This document shows positions 16,258 to 25,334 of a stretch of DNA of 64,000 nt, in pieces. The stretch spans positions 248,001 through 312,000 of the forward strand of contig NZ_FQZK01000002.1 of NCBI RefSeq assembly GCF_900141985.1, read 5' to 3'. Position 1 is the stretch's first letter, and each line of letters starts with the position of its first letter. The notes under the pieces were generated by a model. The model was not told where the DNA came from and did not search any database. It saw only the letters and a list, made by a program, of their open reading frames with translations. The translations under genes and the position numbers were made by a program. This stretch comes from Nocardiopsis flavescens (GTDB lineage Bacteria > Actinomycetota > Actinomycetes > Streptosporangiales > Streptosporangiaceae).

Positions 16258-17124
16258 TCAGGCGCAGGCGTCGAGCTCGGGGACGGACTCCTCGTAGGCG
16301 AAGTCGGTCTCGCCGAAGGCGGCCTCCAGGTACTCGGCGGCCTGGCCCTCGTCCCACATCTTGGTGATGGCCGCGTTGATCTCCTCGCAGCGCTCGGTGG
16401 AGCCGGCGGGCAGGCCCACGCCGTACTTCTCCTCGCCGAACGGGTTGTTGACGACCCGGTACTGGCCCGGGTTCTGCGCGGCGAAGCCCGCGAGGATGGT
16501 GTTGTCGGTGGTCACCGCGTCCACGGTGCCGTTGCCGAGCAGCTCCAGGCACTCGGAGTAGTTGCCGGCCTCGCGCAGCTGCGCGTCGACGCCCAGGCCG
16601 CCGTCCTCCTCGGAGTCCACGATGTTGTTCGCGGAGCGGGAGCCGGAGGCCGAGCACAGGGTCTTGCCGGCGAGGTCCTCGGGGCCGTTGATCTCGGAGT
16701 CGTCGGCCTGGGTCAGGATGTCCTGCTGGGCGACGTAGTACGGGCCGGCGAAGTCCACGACCTGGCGGCGCTCGTCGGTGATCGAGTAGGTCGCCACGAT
16801 CATGTCGACGGTGCCCTGCTGGAGGAACGACTCGCGGTTGGCGGAGGCGGCCTCGGTCCACTCGATCTGCTCGGGGGTGTAGCCGAGCTCGCCCGCGATG
16901 TAGGTGGCGACGTCCACGTCGAAGCCGACGGGGGTGCCGCCCTCGTCCAGGCCCAGGCCCGGCTGGTCGTACTTGACGCCGATGGTGATGGTGTCGCCAC
17001 CGCCGTTGCCCTCGCCGCCACCCTCGCCGCCGTCTCCGCCGACCTCGGCGGTGCCACAGGCGGACAGGGCGAGGGCCAGGGCCGCGGCGCTGCCCAGGGC
17101 GGTGCTGATGCGACGGACTCGCAT
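16258..17124 (-). CDS. gluB: Glutamate-type ABC transporter substrate-binding lipoprotein (GluB-like)
   Basis: A 288-residue lipid-anchored binding protein of SBP family 3. The signal peptide MRVRRISTALGSAAALALALSAC ends in a lipobox with the acylated Cys near residue 23, followed by a Gly/Glu-rich linker. The binding domain shows family phrases GFDVDVATYIAGELGY, VDMIVATYSITDERRQVVDFAGPYY and VDAVTTDNTILAGFA. The WTEAASANRE segment occupies the ligand-contact region. It is the second gene of the operon, 67 nt after gluA. A small hairpin (17164-17169 with 17175-17180) sits in that gap. Confidence 0.93.
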   Translation of the reverse strand: MRVRRISTALGSAAALALALSACGTAEVGGDGGEGGGEGNGGGDTITIGVKYDQPGLGLDEGGTPVGFDVDVATYIAGELGYTPEQIEWTEAASANRESFLQQGTVDMIVATYSITDERRQVVDFAGPYYVAQQDILTQADDSEINGPEDLAGKTLCSASGSRSANNIVDSEEDGGLGVDAQLREAGNYSECLELLGNGTVDAVTTDNTILAGFAAQNPGQYRVVNNPFGEEKYGVGLPAGSTERCEEINAAITKMWDEGQAAEYLEAAFGETDFAYEESVPELDACA

Positions 17125-17191
17125 TGGGGTTACCTCTTCCTTAGGGTTCGTGCGAAGCTCACTCGGCCCTTGTGGGGCCGTGGGGAACCGG

Positions 17192-17935
<744 letters not shown>

Positions 17936-18262
17936 GGTCGGAACCTAGTGGGTCGATGTTGCGCTGTCATCACTAAAAACGACGGCCGCAAGCGGAGTGG
18001 CTGACTTGTTACTGCGTGATCGATGAAACCGTTATGCGAACAGAGCATTGGTACCCGTTTCGTCACCCAGTGTACTGGAATCGTTTCCAGCGGTTTCGGG
18101 GCACACGCTGCCCCATCACCAGAAGACCGTCACTTTCCCCCAGTTCACCTGTCCGATATCAGGCCGGGCGTCACTAAACCGGCCCCGCCCGCGGGGAGCG
18201 GAGAGTGACCCCCTCCCCCTGCGCGGCGTTCCGCGGTCCGCGGCACCGGATAGCCTGGGGTG
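17936..18262. other. Divergent gluA/miaB intergenic region
   Basis: This 327-nt region between divergent genes is less GC-rich than its surroundings and carries no supported coding sequence. It should hold both promoters. An inverted repeat CTGGAA-TCGT-TTCCAG is present at 18075-18090. A purine-rich CTGGGG just before the miaB start may act as ribosome-binding site. Confidence 0.55.
18075..18090. promoter_or_regulatory. Inverted repeat, possible operator upstream of gluA
   Basis: CTGGAA (18075-18080) and TTCCAG (18085-18090) are exact inverted arms separated by TCGT. It is about 140 nt upstream of gluA and 170 nt upstream of miaB. No regulator gene is adjacent. The role is a guess based only on symmetry and location. 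Confidence 0.35.
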
Positions 18263-19750
18263 GTGAGCCAGAGTCGTACCTATGAAGTGCGGACCTACGG
18301 CTGCCAGATGAACGTCCACGACTCCGAGCGGCTCTCCGGTCTGCTGGAGGACGCTGGGTACGCGCGGGCGGCCGAGGACACCACCGCGGACATCGTCGTC
18401 TTCAACACCTGTGCCGTCCGGGAGAACGCGGACAACCGCCTGTACGGCAACCTCGGGCACCTGCGCCCGGTCAAGGACGCCAACCCCGGCATGCAGATCG
18501 CCGTGGGCGGCTGCCTGGCGCAGAAGGACCGGGGTGAGATCGTGCGGCGCGCCCCCTGGGTCGACGTCGTGTTCGGCACCCACAACATCGGCTCCCTGCC
18601 GGCCCTGCTGGAGCGCTCCCGCGTCCAGCGCGAGGCACAGGTAGAGATCGCCGAGTCGCTGGAGCACTTCCCCTCCACGCTCCCCAGCCGCCGCGAGTCG
18701 GCGTACGCCGCGTGGGTGTCGATCTCGGTCGGGTGCAACAACACCTGCACCTTCTGCATCGTCCCCGCCCTGCGCGGCAAGGAGCAGGACCGCCGCCCCG
18801 GCGACATCCTGGCCGAGGTGCGGGCCCTGGTCGCGGAGGGCGTCAGCGAGATCACGCTGCTGGGCCAGAACGTCAACGCCTACGGCAGCGGCTTCGGCGA
18901 CCGGCAGGCGTTCTCCAAGCTGCTGCGCGCCTGCGGCGAGGTCGAGGGCCTGGAGCGGGTCCGCTTCACCTCACCGCACCCGCGCGACTTCACCGACGAC
19001 GTCATCGAGGCCATGGCCCGGACGCCCAACGTGATGCCGCAGCTGCACATGCCCCTGCAGTCCGGCTCCAGCCGCGTCCTCAAGGCGATGCGCCGGTCCT
19101 ACCGGCAGGAGCGCTTCCTGGGCATCGTGGAGAAGGTGCGCGAGGCCATGCCGCACGCCGCCATCACCACCGACATCATCGTGGGCTTCCCCGGCGAGAC
19201 CGAGGAGGACTTCGAGGAGACGCTGCACGTGGTCCGCGAGGCCAGGTTCTCCGCCGCGTTCACGTTCCAGTACTCCAAGCGCCCCGGAACCCCCGCCGCC
19301 ACCATGGACGACCAGGTGCCGCCGGAGGTCGTCAAGGAGCGCTACCAGCGCCTGGTCGACCTCCAGGAGCGGATCTCCTGGGAGGAGAACAAGAAGCTGG
19401 TCGGCACCGAGGTGGAGCTGCTGGTCGCCGACGGCGAGGGCCGCAAGGACGGCGAGCACCGCCGCCTCTCCGGCCGCGCCCGCGACAACCGCCTGGTGCA
19501 CTTCGCCGTCGGCGACGCCGAGGAGCCCCGTCCCGGCGACGTGGTGACCGTCGGGATCACCTACGCGGCCCCGCACCACCTGGTGGCCGACTCCGGGGTG
19601 CGGGACCTGCGCCGCACCCGGGCCGGGGACGCCTGGGCCGCCCGCAACGGCGCCCCCGTCCCGGAGAAGGGCCCCGGGGTCCTGCTGGGCATGCCGGGCG
19701 TGGGCAGGCCCGCGGAGCAGCCCGCCCCCGTCGGGGGCTGCGACCTCTGA
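18263..19750 (+). CDS. miaB: tRNA-2-methylthio-N6-dimethylallyladenosine synthase MiaB
   Basis: A radical-SAM methylthiotransferase that adds a methylthio group at C2 of i6A37 in tRNAs reading UNN codons; MiaA, encoded at 22083, makes the precursor. 495 residues. The UPF0004 domain has YGCQMN near the start and further Cys ligands (NTCAVRE, GGCLAQ). The radical-SAM cluster CxxxCxxC is Cys158/162/165 (GCNNTCTFC). A TRAM domain follows (residues ~375-450). The last ~45 residues, Pro/Gly-rich, extend past TRAM. Two adjacent GTG codons could start; I prefer 18263 (VSQSRTYEV) over 18260. Confidence 0.96.
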   Translation: MSQSRTYEVRTYGCQMNVHDSERLSGLLEDAGYARAAEDTTADIVVFNTCAVRENADNRLYGNLGHLRPVKDANPGMQIAVGGCLAQKDRGEIVRRAPWVDVVFGTHNIGSLPALLERSRVQREAQVEIAESLEHFPSTLPSRRESAYAAWVSISVGCNNTCTFCIVPALRGKEQDRRPGDILAEVRALVAEGVSEITLLGQNVNAYGSGFGDRQAFSKLLRACGEVEGLERVRFTSPHPRDFTDDVIEAMARTPNVMPQLHMPLQSGSSRVLKAMRRSYRQERFLGIVEKVREAMPHAAITTDIIVGFPGETEEDFEETLHVVREARFSAAFTFQYSKRPGTPAATMDDQVPPEVVKERYQRLVDLQERISWEENKKLVGTEVELLVADGEGRKDGEHRRLSGRARDNRLVHFAVGDAEEPRPGDVVTVGITYAAPHHLVADSGVRDLRRTRAGDAWAARNGAPVPEKGPGVLLGMPGVGRPAEQPAPVGGCDL

Positions 19751-19760
19751 CCCGCCGTGA

Positions 19761-19790
19761 ACGGCCCCGGTGCGCGAGCGCCGGGGCCGT
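19761..19790. terminator. Bidirectional terminator between miaB and the P450 gene
   Basis: ACGGCCCCGG (19761-19770) and CCGGGGCCGT (19781-19790) form a 10-bp stem with a 10-nt loop, between the convergent miaB stop (19750) and P450 stop (19832). Confidence 0.65.
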
Positions 19791-19831
19791 CGCCGTGGTC
19801 CGGGGCGTGGCGCCGCCCCGGACCGGGCGCC

Positions 19832-21079
19832 CTACAGGCGCACGCGCAGCTGTTCGAAGCGGACGAACGCCAGGTTGGGCTGGCGCACCGCCGGGTGCTC
19901 CGGGTCCAGGGCCAGGCCGGGGAAGGCGGCCAGCAGCGCGGTGAACGCCTCGTGCCCCTCGGCCCGGGCCAGGGCCGCGCCCAGGCAGTAGTGCAGGCCG
20001 TGCCCGAACGCCAGGTGCGCCTCGCCCGGCCGCCCCCGGTGCCGGGTGATGTCGAACCGCTCCGGGTCGGGGTGCGCCGCCGGGTCCCGGTTGGCCCCCG
20101 CGGCCATGGCGATCACGGGGGTGCCCGCCGGGATCGTCGTGGTGTTCAGCTCCACGTCCTCCAGGGCGAACCGCGGCCGGGTCTGGAACACCGGGCCGCA
20201 CCAGCGCAGCATCTCGTGCACCGCCGGCTGCATCAGCTCCGGGTCCCGCCGCAGCATCGCCAGCTGCTCCGGGTGGGTGAGCAGGGCGTGCGTGCCGTTG
20301 GCGATGAGGTTGGCGGTGGTCTCGTGGCCGGCGATCACCAGGGTGATGATCATGGTGACCAGTTCCTCCTCCGAGAGCCGGTCGCCGTCCTCGTCGCGGG
20401 CCCGGACCAGGTCGCCGAGCAGGTCGTCGTGCTCCTGCGCGCGGTGCAGGGCGATGACGTCCCGGCAGCCCTGCACGATCTCCCCGATGATCCCGTTCAC
20501 CTCGTCGATCCGGGTGAGGTCGAACGTGGTGATGCGGTGGCCCCACTCCCGCCAGGGGGCGCGGTCCTCCTCGGGCACCCCGAGGAGCTCGCAGATGACC
20601 GCGATCGGCAGGGGGTAGGTGAAGTGGTCGATCAGGTCCACCGACCCCTCCCGCGCGTGCCCGGGCAGGTCGGCGAGCAGCCCCTCGGCGATGGCCCGGA
20701 TCCGCGGGCGCAGCGCTTGGACCCGGCGCACGGTGAAGGTGCGCGTGACCAGCTTGCGCAGGCGGAGGTGGTCGATCCCGTCCTTGTCCAGCAGGCCCTC
20801 GGTGACGTGGGCGATCAGCTCGGGCCGCATGCCCATGCCCGCCAGCAGTTCGGCGCGGGTCGGCGCGGTCCGCTCCCCGGGCAGGTTCGCGGAGTCCACG
20901 ACGAACCGGCGGTCGCTCAGGACCGTGCGGGCGTCGGCGTCGTCCACGACCAGGCGCACCTCCATGCCGCCGACGGTGGCGCGGGCCGCCGCCCCGGCCG
21001 CGCGGATGCGCTCCAGCAGGGCGACGTGGTCCAGGTCGGGCGGCGGTGCGGTCAGTTCGAACAGGGTCTGAGTGCTCAT
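19832..21079 (-). CDS. Cytochrome P450
   Basis: A 415-residue soluble bacterial P450 monooxygenase. The I-helix oxygen-activation motif is AGHETT, the K-helix ExxR is in EMLRW, and the heme-binding loop is FGHGLHYCLGA with the thiolate ligand Cys365. There is no membrane anchor, as normal for actinobacterial class I enzymes that take electrons from a ferredoxin. No ferredoxin or reductase gene is adjacent, so redox partners must be shared. It is the second gene of a two-gene unit, 16 nt after the TetR regulator, with GGGAGG upstream of its ATG at 21079. The substrate is unknown. Confidence 0.95.
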   Translation of the reverse strand: MSTQTLFELTAPPPDLDHVALLERIRAAGAAARATVGGMEVRLVVDDADARTVLSDRRFVVDSANLPGERTAPTRAELLAGMGMRPELIAHVTEGLLDKDGIDHLRLRKLVTRTFTVRRVQALRPRIRAIAEGLLADLPGHAREGSVDLIDHFTYPLPIAVICELLGVPEEDRAPWREWGHRITTFDLTRIDEVNGIIGEIVQGCRDVIALHRAQEHDDLLGDLVRARDEDGDRLSEEELVTMIITLVIAGHETTANLIANGTHALLTHPEQLAMLRRDPELMQPAVHEMLRWCGPVFQTRPRFALEDVELNTTTIPAGTPVIAMAAGANRDPAAHPDPERFDITRHRGRPGEAHLAFGHGLHYCLGAALARAEGHEAFTALLAAFPGLALDPEHPAVRQPNLAFVRFEQLRVRL

Positions 21080-21095
21080 GTGCCCTCCCGGGCGT

Positions 21096-21833
21096 TCACT
21101 CGGTGGATGGGAGGTACTCCTCCAGCGCTCTGCGCGCCCACCCCATGAGCCCCTCGAACAGCGCGAGTACCTCGGGGCGGGCGGCGAGCAGCGCCTCGGG
21201 ATCGGCGGTCTCCTCCAGGCTCCGGCGCACGGACTCGCCGAGGATCTCGGCGCGCACGTGCGGTTCGGGGACCGGGTAGGACTGCCTGGCCAGGAGCGGC
21301 GGTGAGACCAGGGCCCCCATGACGGCCGAGACGAACAGGTAGTTCTGCTCCTCCACCGGCCGGTCCGAGCCCAGCAGCCCGTGCCCGCCCAGGACCGTGA
21401 AGTAGTCCTGCATCACGCGGGCCCGCAGGCCGGTCAGTCCGCTCTGGGTGGCGCCGACCGTCTCGACGATGCCGCCCAGGGTCTCGGTGCTGCGGGCCAG
21501 GAGGGCGTTGACCAGGGGCTTCTCGTACTGCGTGAGGTAGAGCCACCGGGCGGTCTCGCCCGGCAGGATCACGGCCGGGTCGGCCTTCATGCGTGCGATG
21601 AGGGCCGTGCCGACCTCCATCTGGACCCGGACCACGACCAGTCCGAACAGCACTTCCTTGGTGGGGAAGTGCAGGTAGACGGTGCCCTTGCCGACGCCCG
21701 CCCGGCGGGCGACGTCCTCGATGGTGACCTTGCCGTAGCCCAGCGAGACGAGGAGTTCCGCCGCGGCGTCCAGGATGCGCACCGCCCGGCGGGCGCGTTC
21801 GGTGTCGCGGGGGGAATCTGCGGTCTTCGCCAC
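21096..21833 (-). CDS. TetR family transcriptional regulator
   Basis: A 245-residue repressor. The N-terminal helix-turn-helix is at residues ~20-65 (RILDAAAELL, VTIEDVARRAGVGKGTVYLHFPTKEVLF), a strong TetR signature; the C-terminal ligand-binding domain is divergent. GTG at 21833 is preceded by AGGAG at good spacing; the longer upstream reading frame has no support. It is cotranscribed with the P450 gene, so it probably controls that enzyme in response to its substrate. A 25-bp near-palindrome at 21914-21938 is the likely operator. Confidence 0.93.
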   Translation of the reverse strand: MAKTADSPRDTERARRAVRILDAAAELLVSLGYGKVTIEDVARRAGVGKGTVYLHFPTKEVLFGLVVVRVQMEVGTALIARMKADPAVILPGETARWLYLTQYEKPLVNALLARSTETLGGIVETVGATQSGLTGLRARVMQDYFTVLGGHGLLGSDRPVEEQNYLFVSAVMGALVSPPLLARQSYPVPEPHVRAEILGESVRRSLEETADPEALLAARPEVLALFEGLMGWARRALEEYLPSTE

Positions 21834-21913
21834 TGTCGCTCCTGTGGATCGAGGGTTCCGGGGAGGCCGGTCGGCCCGTGCCCTCATGTTCCCCCACCCC
21901 GATCCGTGACTGT

Positions 21914-21938
21914 GTGACCAGATTTCAAAACCGGTCAC
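21914..21938. promoter_or_regulatory. Probable TetR operator upstream of the tetR-P450 unit
   Basis: A 25-bp sequence with arms GTGACC (21914-21919) and GGTCAC (21933-21938). Its interior (TTT-C-AAA centre) is also symmetric, so only two base pairs break the palindrome. It lies 80 nt upstream of the regulator's GTG. Long, AT-centred palindromes upstream of the regulator are typical of TetR autoregulation. Another GGTCA half-site follows at 21941-21945. Confidence 0.72.
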
Positions 21939-22040
21939 GTGGTCAAAAATAGGCCGTTGCCCTGCCCCTGACAAGCCCCCGGTGGGGCGGCAGGGGCCCA
22001 GGGGGCCCAAGGGAAAGACGAGGAGGAAGAGGGAAAGAGA

Positions 22041-22072
22041 AGAGGGGGCGTGCCCGCGGGCACGCCCCCTCT
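22041..22072 (-). terminator. miaA terminator
   Basis: A 32-nt perfect palindrome (arms AGAGGGGGCGTGCCCG and its complement) lies 10 nt downstream of the miaA stop. The minus-strand transcript continues with a pyrimidine-rich tail (TCTCTTTCCC), consistent with intrinsic termination. Confidence 0.8.
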
Positions 22073-22082
22073 CCGTTCGCGC

Positions 22083-23072
22083 TCACATGTTGTGCGGCAC
22101 CATCGTCGCGATGTCCACCAGCGCCTCGCCGGGCTCGTCGCGGGAGACCGACAGCGCCGTGTCCACCTGGTGCAGCGCCCGCTCCACCAGGTCCGGGGAG
22201 TCGTAGGGCAGCCAGCGCACCCGCGGGTCGCGGCGGAACCACGACTCCTGGCGGCGGGCGAACCGGCGGGTGGCCTGGGCGGTCGCCGCCCGGGCCTCCT
22301 CCGGCGACAGCTCCCCGTCCAGCTGCGACAGCGCCTGGGCGTACCCCAGCGCCCTGGACGCCGTGCGCCCCTCCCGCAGCCCGCGGCCGTCCAGCCCGCG
22401 CACCTCCTCGACCAGGCCCTGCTCCCACATGCGGTCCACCCGCAGGTCGATGCGCGCGTCCAGCTCCTCGCGCGGGGCGGTCAGCCCGATCTGCGTGCAC
22501 GGGTAGAACGACGTGTGGTCGGGCAGGGTCGCCGTGAAGGGCCGGCCGGTCAGCTCGATGACCTCCAGCGCCCGCACGATCCGGCGCCCGTTGCCCGTCA
22601 GGATCGCCCGCGCCGCCGCCGGGTCCGCCTCGGCCAGCCGTGCGTGCAGCACCCCCGGGCCCACCTCGGCCAGCTCCGCCTCCAGCCGGGCGCGCACCTG
22701 CGGGTCGGTCCCCGGGAACTCCAGGTGGTCCAGGACCGACCGCACGTACAGCCCGGAGCCGCCCACCAGGATGGGCAGGACGTCCCGGTCGGCGCAGTCC
22801 TCCACGCGCTCGCGCGCCAGCGCCTGGTAGCTGGCGGCGTCCGCGGGCTCGGTGACGTCCCAGATGTCCAGCAGGTGGTGGGGCACACCGCGCCGCTCCC
22901 CGAACGGGAGCTTGGCGGTGCCGATGTCCATGCCGCGGTACAGCTGCATGGAGTCGGCGTTGATCACCTCGCCGCGGCGGCCGGTGCGCTCTTCGAGGCG
23001 CAGCGCCATCTCCACGGCCAGATCGGACTTGCCCACGGCGGTCGGACCCACGACCGCGATCACCTTGATCAT
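22083..23072 (-). CDS. miaA: tRNA dimethylallyltransferase MiaA
   Basis: A 329-residue enzyme that transfers a dimethylallyl group to N6 of A37 in tRNA, the step before MiaB. The P-loop GPTAVGKS is at residues 9-16; the substrate loop INADSMQLYRGMDIGTAK and the tRNA-binding GGSGLYVRSVLD are present. ATG at 23072 directly follows GGAGGA. It is divergent from dapF with a 108-nt shared region. Confidence 0.97.
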   Translation of the reverse strand: MIKVIAVVGPTAVGKSDLAVEMALRLEERTGRRGEVINADSMQLYRGMDIGTAKLPFGERRGVPHHLLDIWDVTEPADAASYQALARERVEDCADRDVLPILVGGSGLYVRSVLDHLEFPGTDPQVRARLEAELAEVGPGVLHARLAEADPAAARAILTGNGRRIVRALEVIELTGRPFTATLPDHTSFYPCTQIGLTAPREELDARIDLRVDRMWEQGLVEEVRGLDGRGLREGRTASRALGYAQALSQLDGELSPEEARAATAQATRRFARRQESWFRRDPRVRWLPYDSPDLVERALHQVDTALSVSRDEPGEALVDIATMVPHNM

Positions 23073-23180
23073 TCCTCCAGCCTAGGGCCTGTTCCCCGCA
23101 CACCCTCCCGGGGCCAGAGCGGACCCCCGGGGCCTCCTCCGCGGGCCCGAGCAGACCTGCGGGGTCACTATTCTTGGCGC

Positions 23181-23996
23181 ATGCGATTCGCCAAGGGCCA
23201 CGGCACCGAGAACGACTTCGTGATCCTCCCCGACCCGGACGGGGGGCTCGGCCTCACGGAGGCCGATGTCCGCCTGCTCTGCGACCGGCGGGCCGGGATC
23301 GGCGGCGACGGCATCCTGCGCGTGGTGCGCACCCGGGCCCTGGGCGAGGCGCTCGCCCCCTCCGCCCGGACCGCCGAGCGCACCGAGTGGTTCATGGACT
23401 ACCGCAACGCCGACGGCGGCGTCGCCGAGATGTGCGGCAACGGGGTGCGGGTGTTCGCCCGCTACCTGCTGCACGCCGGGCTGGTCGGAGCCGACCGGTT
23501 CGAGGTCGGCACCCGCGATGGGGCCAAGGAGGTCACCGTCGAGGCCGACGGCGACATCACGGTGGACATGGGCCGGGTGGAGCGGCTGGGCTCCTCCTCC
23601 GCGAAGCTGGCCGACCGCACGGTGGACGGCGTCCGCATCTCCGTGGGCAACCCCCACCTGGCCTGCGAGATCTCCGTGCCGGTCGCCGGGGTGGACCTGC
23701 GCACCCTGCCGGTGCTGGACCCCGAGGCGTTCCCCGCGGGGGCCAACGTCGAGGTGTACAACGAGGTCGGCCCGGGGGTCCTGGAGATGCGCGTGTACGA
23801 GCGCGGCGCGGGGGAGACCCGCTCCTGCGGCACCGGGATCGTCGCCGCCGCCGCGGCGGCGACCCCGCCCGGCGAGGGCGCCACCTGGCGGGTGCGGGTC
23901 CCGGGCGGCGAGTGCACCGTGTTCCTCGACGCCGACGGCGCCCGCCTGCGCGGGCCCGCCGCCATCGTCGCCGAGGGCGAGACCTCCCTCGTCTGA
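23181..23996 (+). CDS. dapF: Diaminopimelate epimerase DapF
   Basis: A 271-residue cytoplasmic epimerase that converts LL- to meso-diaminopimelate for lysine and peptidoglycan synthesis. The two catalytic cysteines are in AEMCGNGVR (Cys85) and TRSCGTG (Cys216), one per pseudo-symmetric half. The opening FAKGHGTENDFVIL is a clear family start. No metal or cofactor motif is expected. The gene is convergent with glcF, only 24 nt apart, with no obvious terminator. Confidence 0.97.
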   Translation: MRFAKGHGTENDFVILPDPDGGLGLTEADVRLLCDRRAGIGGDGILRVVRTRALGEALAPSARTAERTEWFMDYRNADGGVAEMCGNGVRVFARYLLHAGLVGADRFEVGTRDGAKEVTVEADGDITVDMGRVERLGSSSAKLADRTVDGVRISVGNPHLACEISVPVAGVDLRTLPVLDPEAFPAGANVEVYNEVGPGVLEMRVYERGAGETRSCGTGIVAAAAAATPPGEGATWRVRVPGGECTVFLDADGARLRGPAAIVAEGETSLV

Positions 23997-24020
23997 CCCG
24001 TCCGGCCGACCCGGCACGCC

Positions 24021-25334
24021 TCAGCCGTTCAGCAGGCTCTCCGCCGGCAGCCCGCGCAGGGAGGCGTCCAGGACCCGGGCGGTGTGCGCCACCGCCATCG
24101 GCGTGCCCGCCCGCTCCAGCGCCGAGGCGATCTGGAGCGAGCAGCCCGGGTTGCCCGACACCAGCAGCCGGGCCCCGGTCGAGGCGGCGCCGGCGGCCTT
24201 GCGGTCGCCCAGCTCCCGGGCGGGGACGGGGTTGAACAGGTTGTAGACGCCCGCCGAGCCGCAGCAGACCTCCCTGTCCGGCAGCTCCGACACGGTCAGC
24301 TCCGGGATGCCCGCCAGCAGGGCGCGCGGCTGGCGGGTCACCCCCTGGCCGTGGGACAGGTGGCAGGCGTCCTGGTAGACGGCGTGCAGCGGCAGCGGGT
24401 GGCGTTCGGCCACCGGTCCCAGGTCCACCAGGAACTCGGTGAGGTCCACGACCTTGGCGGCGAACGCCCGGCCCCGCCGCACCAGCGCCTCGTCGGCCCC
24501 GGCCCCGGCCAGCACCCGTCCGGCGTGGCGCATCCCCGAGCCGCAGCCCGCCGAGTTCACCACGATCCGGTCGACGCCGGCGCGCTCGAAGACGCCGATC
24601 AGGTCCTCCAGGAACCCCGCCGCCTCGGCGCCCCGGCCGGCGTGCCCCGAGAGCGCGCCGCAGCAGCCCTGGTCCCGGGGGACCACGACCTCGCAGCCCT
24701 CCAGCGCCAGCACCCGCGCCGTCGCGGTGTTCACGTCCGGGAAGAACGCGTCCTGCACGCACCCCAGCAGCATCCCCACCCGGGCCCGCCTGCGGCCCGC
24801 CGCCGGGACGAGCCCGGGGACCTCGGCGGGGCGGGCCGCCGCCGGCGGCGCGATGCGCTCCATCGCGGCCAGCGCCGGCGAGAGCCGGTCCAGCAGCCCG
24901 GAACGGCGCACCAGCGAGGACGCCCCCGACGCCCGGTAGGCCCGCAGCGGTCCGCGCAGCAGGCGCAGCCGCCGCCGGTGCGGGAAGAGCGCGAACACCG
25001 CGCCGCGCAGCGCCCGCTCGGGCGCCGGCCGCCGGTGCTCCTCCTCCACCCGCACCCGGGTGCGCTCGATGAGGGCGTCGTAGGCCACCCCCGACGGGCA
25101 GGACGTCACGCAGGCCAGACAGCCCAGGCAGTTGTCGAAGTGGCCGACGGCGGCCTCGGTCAGCACGTCCTCGTGGGCCTGCGCCATCAGGTGGATGCGC
25201 CCGCGCGGGGAGTCCGCCTCCTGCCCCCACAGCACGTGGGTGGGGCAGGTGGGCAGGCAGAAGCCGCAGTGCACGCAGTCGCCCAGCAGGTCCCCGAAGG
25301 AGCGCTCGGCCGCGGGGTCGGGCAGGTCGGTCAC
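24021..25334 (-). CDS. glcF: Glycolate oxidase iron-sulfur subunit GlcF
   Basis: A 437-residue electron-transfer subunit of glycolate dehydrogenase. Two 4Fe-4S sites are visible: CVHCGFCLPTCP near the N-terminus and CLGCLACVTSCP at residues ~60-71. Two CCG domains follow (GCCGALSGHA and VCCGSAG), typical of subunits that pass electrons to quinone. GTG at 25334 overlaps the glcE stop (GTGA), with GGGAGGA upstream. It is the last gene of glcD-E-F. Confidence 0.95.
   Translation of the reverse strand: MTDLPDPAAERSFGDLLGDCVHCGFCLPTCPTHVLWGQEADSPRGRIHLMAQAHEDVLTEAAVGHFDNCLGCLACVTSCPSGVAYDALIERTRVRVEEEHRRPAPERALRGAVFALFPHRRRLRLLRGPLRAYRASGASSLVRRSGLLDRLSPALAAMERIAPPAAARPAEVPGLVPAAGRRRARVGMLLGCVQDAFFPDVNTATARVLALEGCEVVVPRDQGCCGALSGHAGRGAEAAGFLEDLIGVFERAGVDRIVVNSAGCGSGMRHAGRVLAGAGADEALVRRGRAFAAKVVDLTEFLVDLGPVAERHPLPLHAVYQDACHLSHGQGVTRQPRALLAGIPELTVSELPDREVCCGSAGVYNLFNPVPARELGDRKAAGAASTGARLLVSGNPGCSLQIASALERAGTPMAVAHTARVLDASLRGLPAESLLNG

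Noticed and set aside
18023-18208. Short frames in the gluA/miaB gap
   Set aside because: They span the expected promoters, contain frame-specific low-quality sequence and lack any conserved feature.
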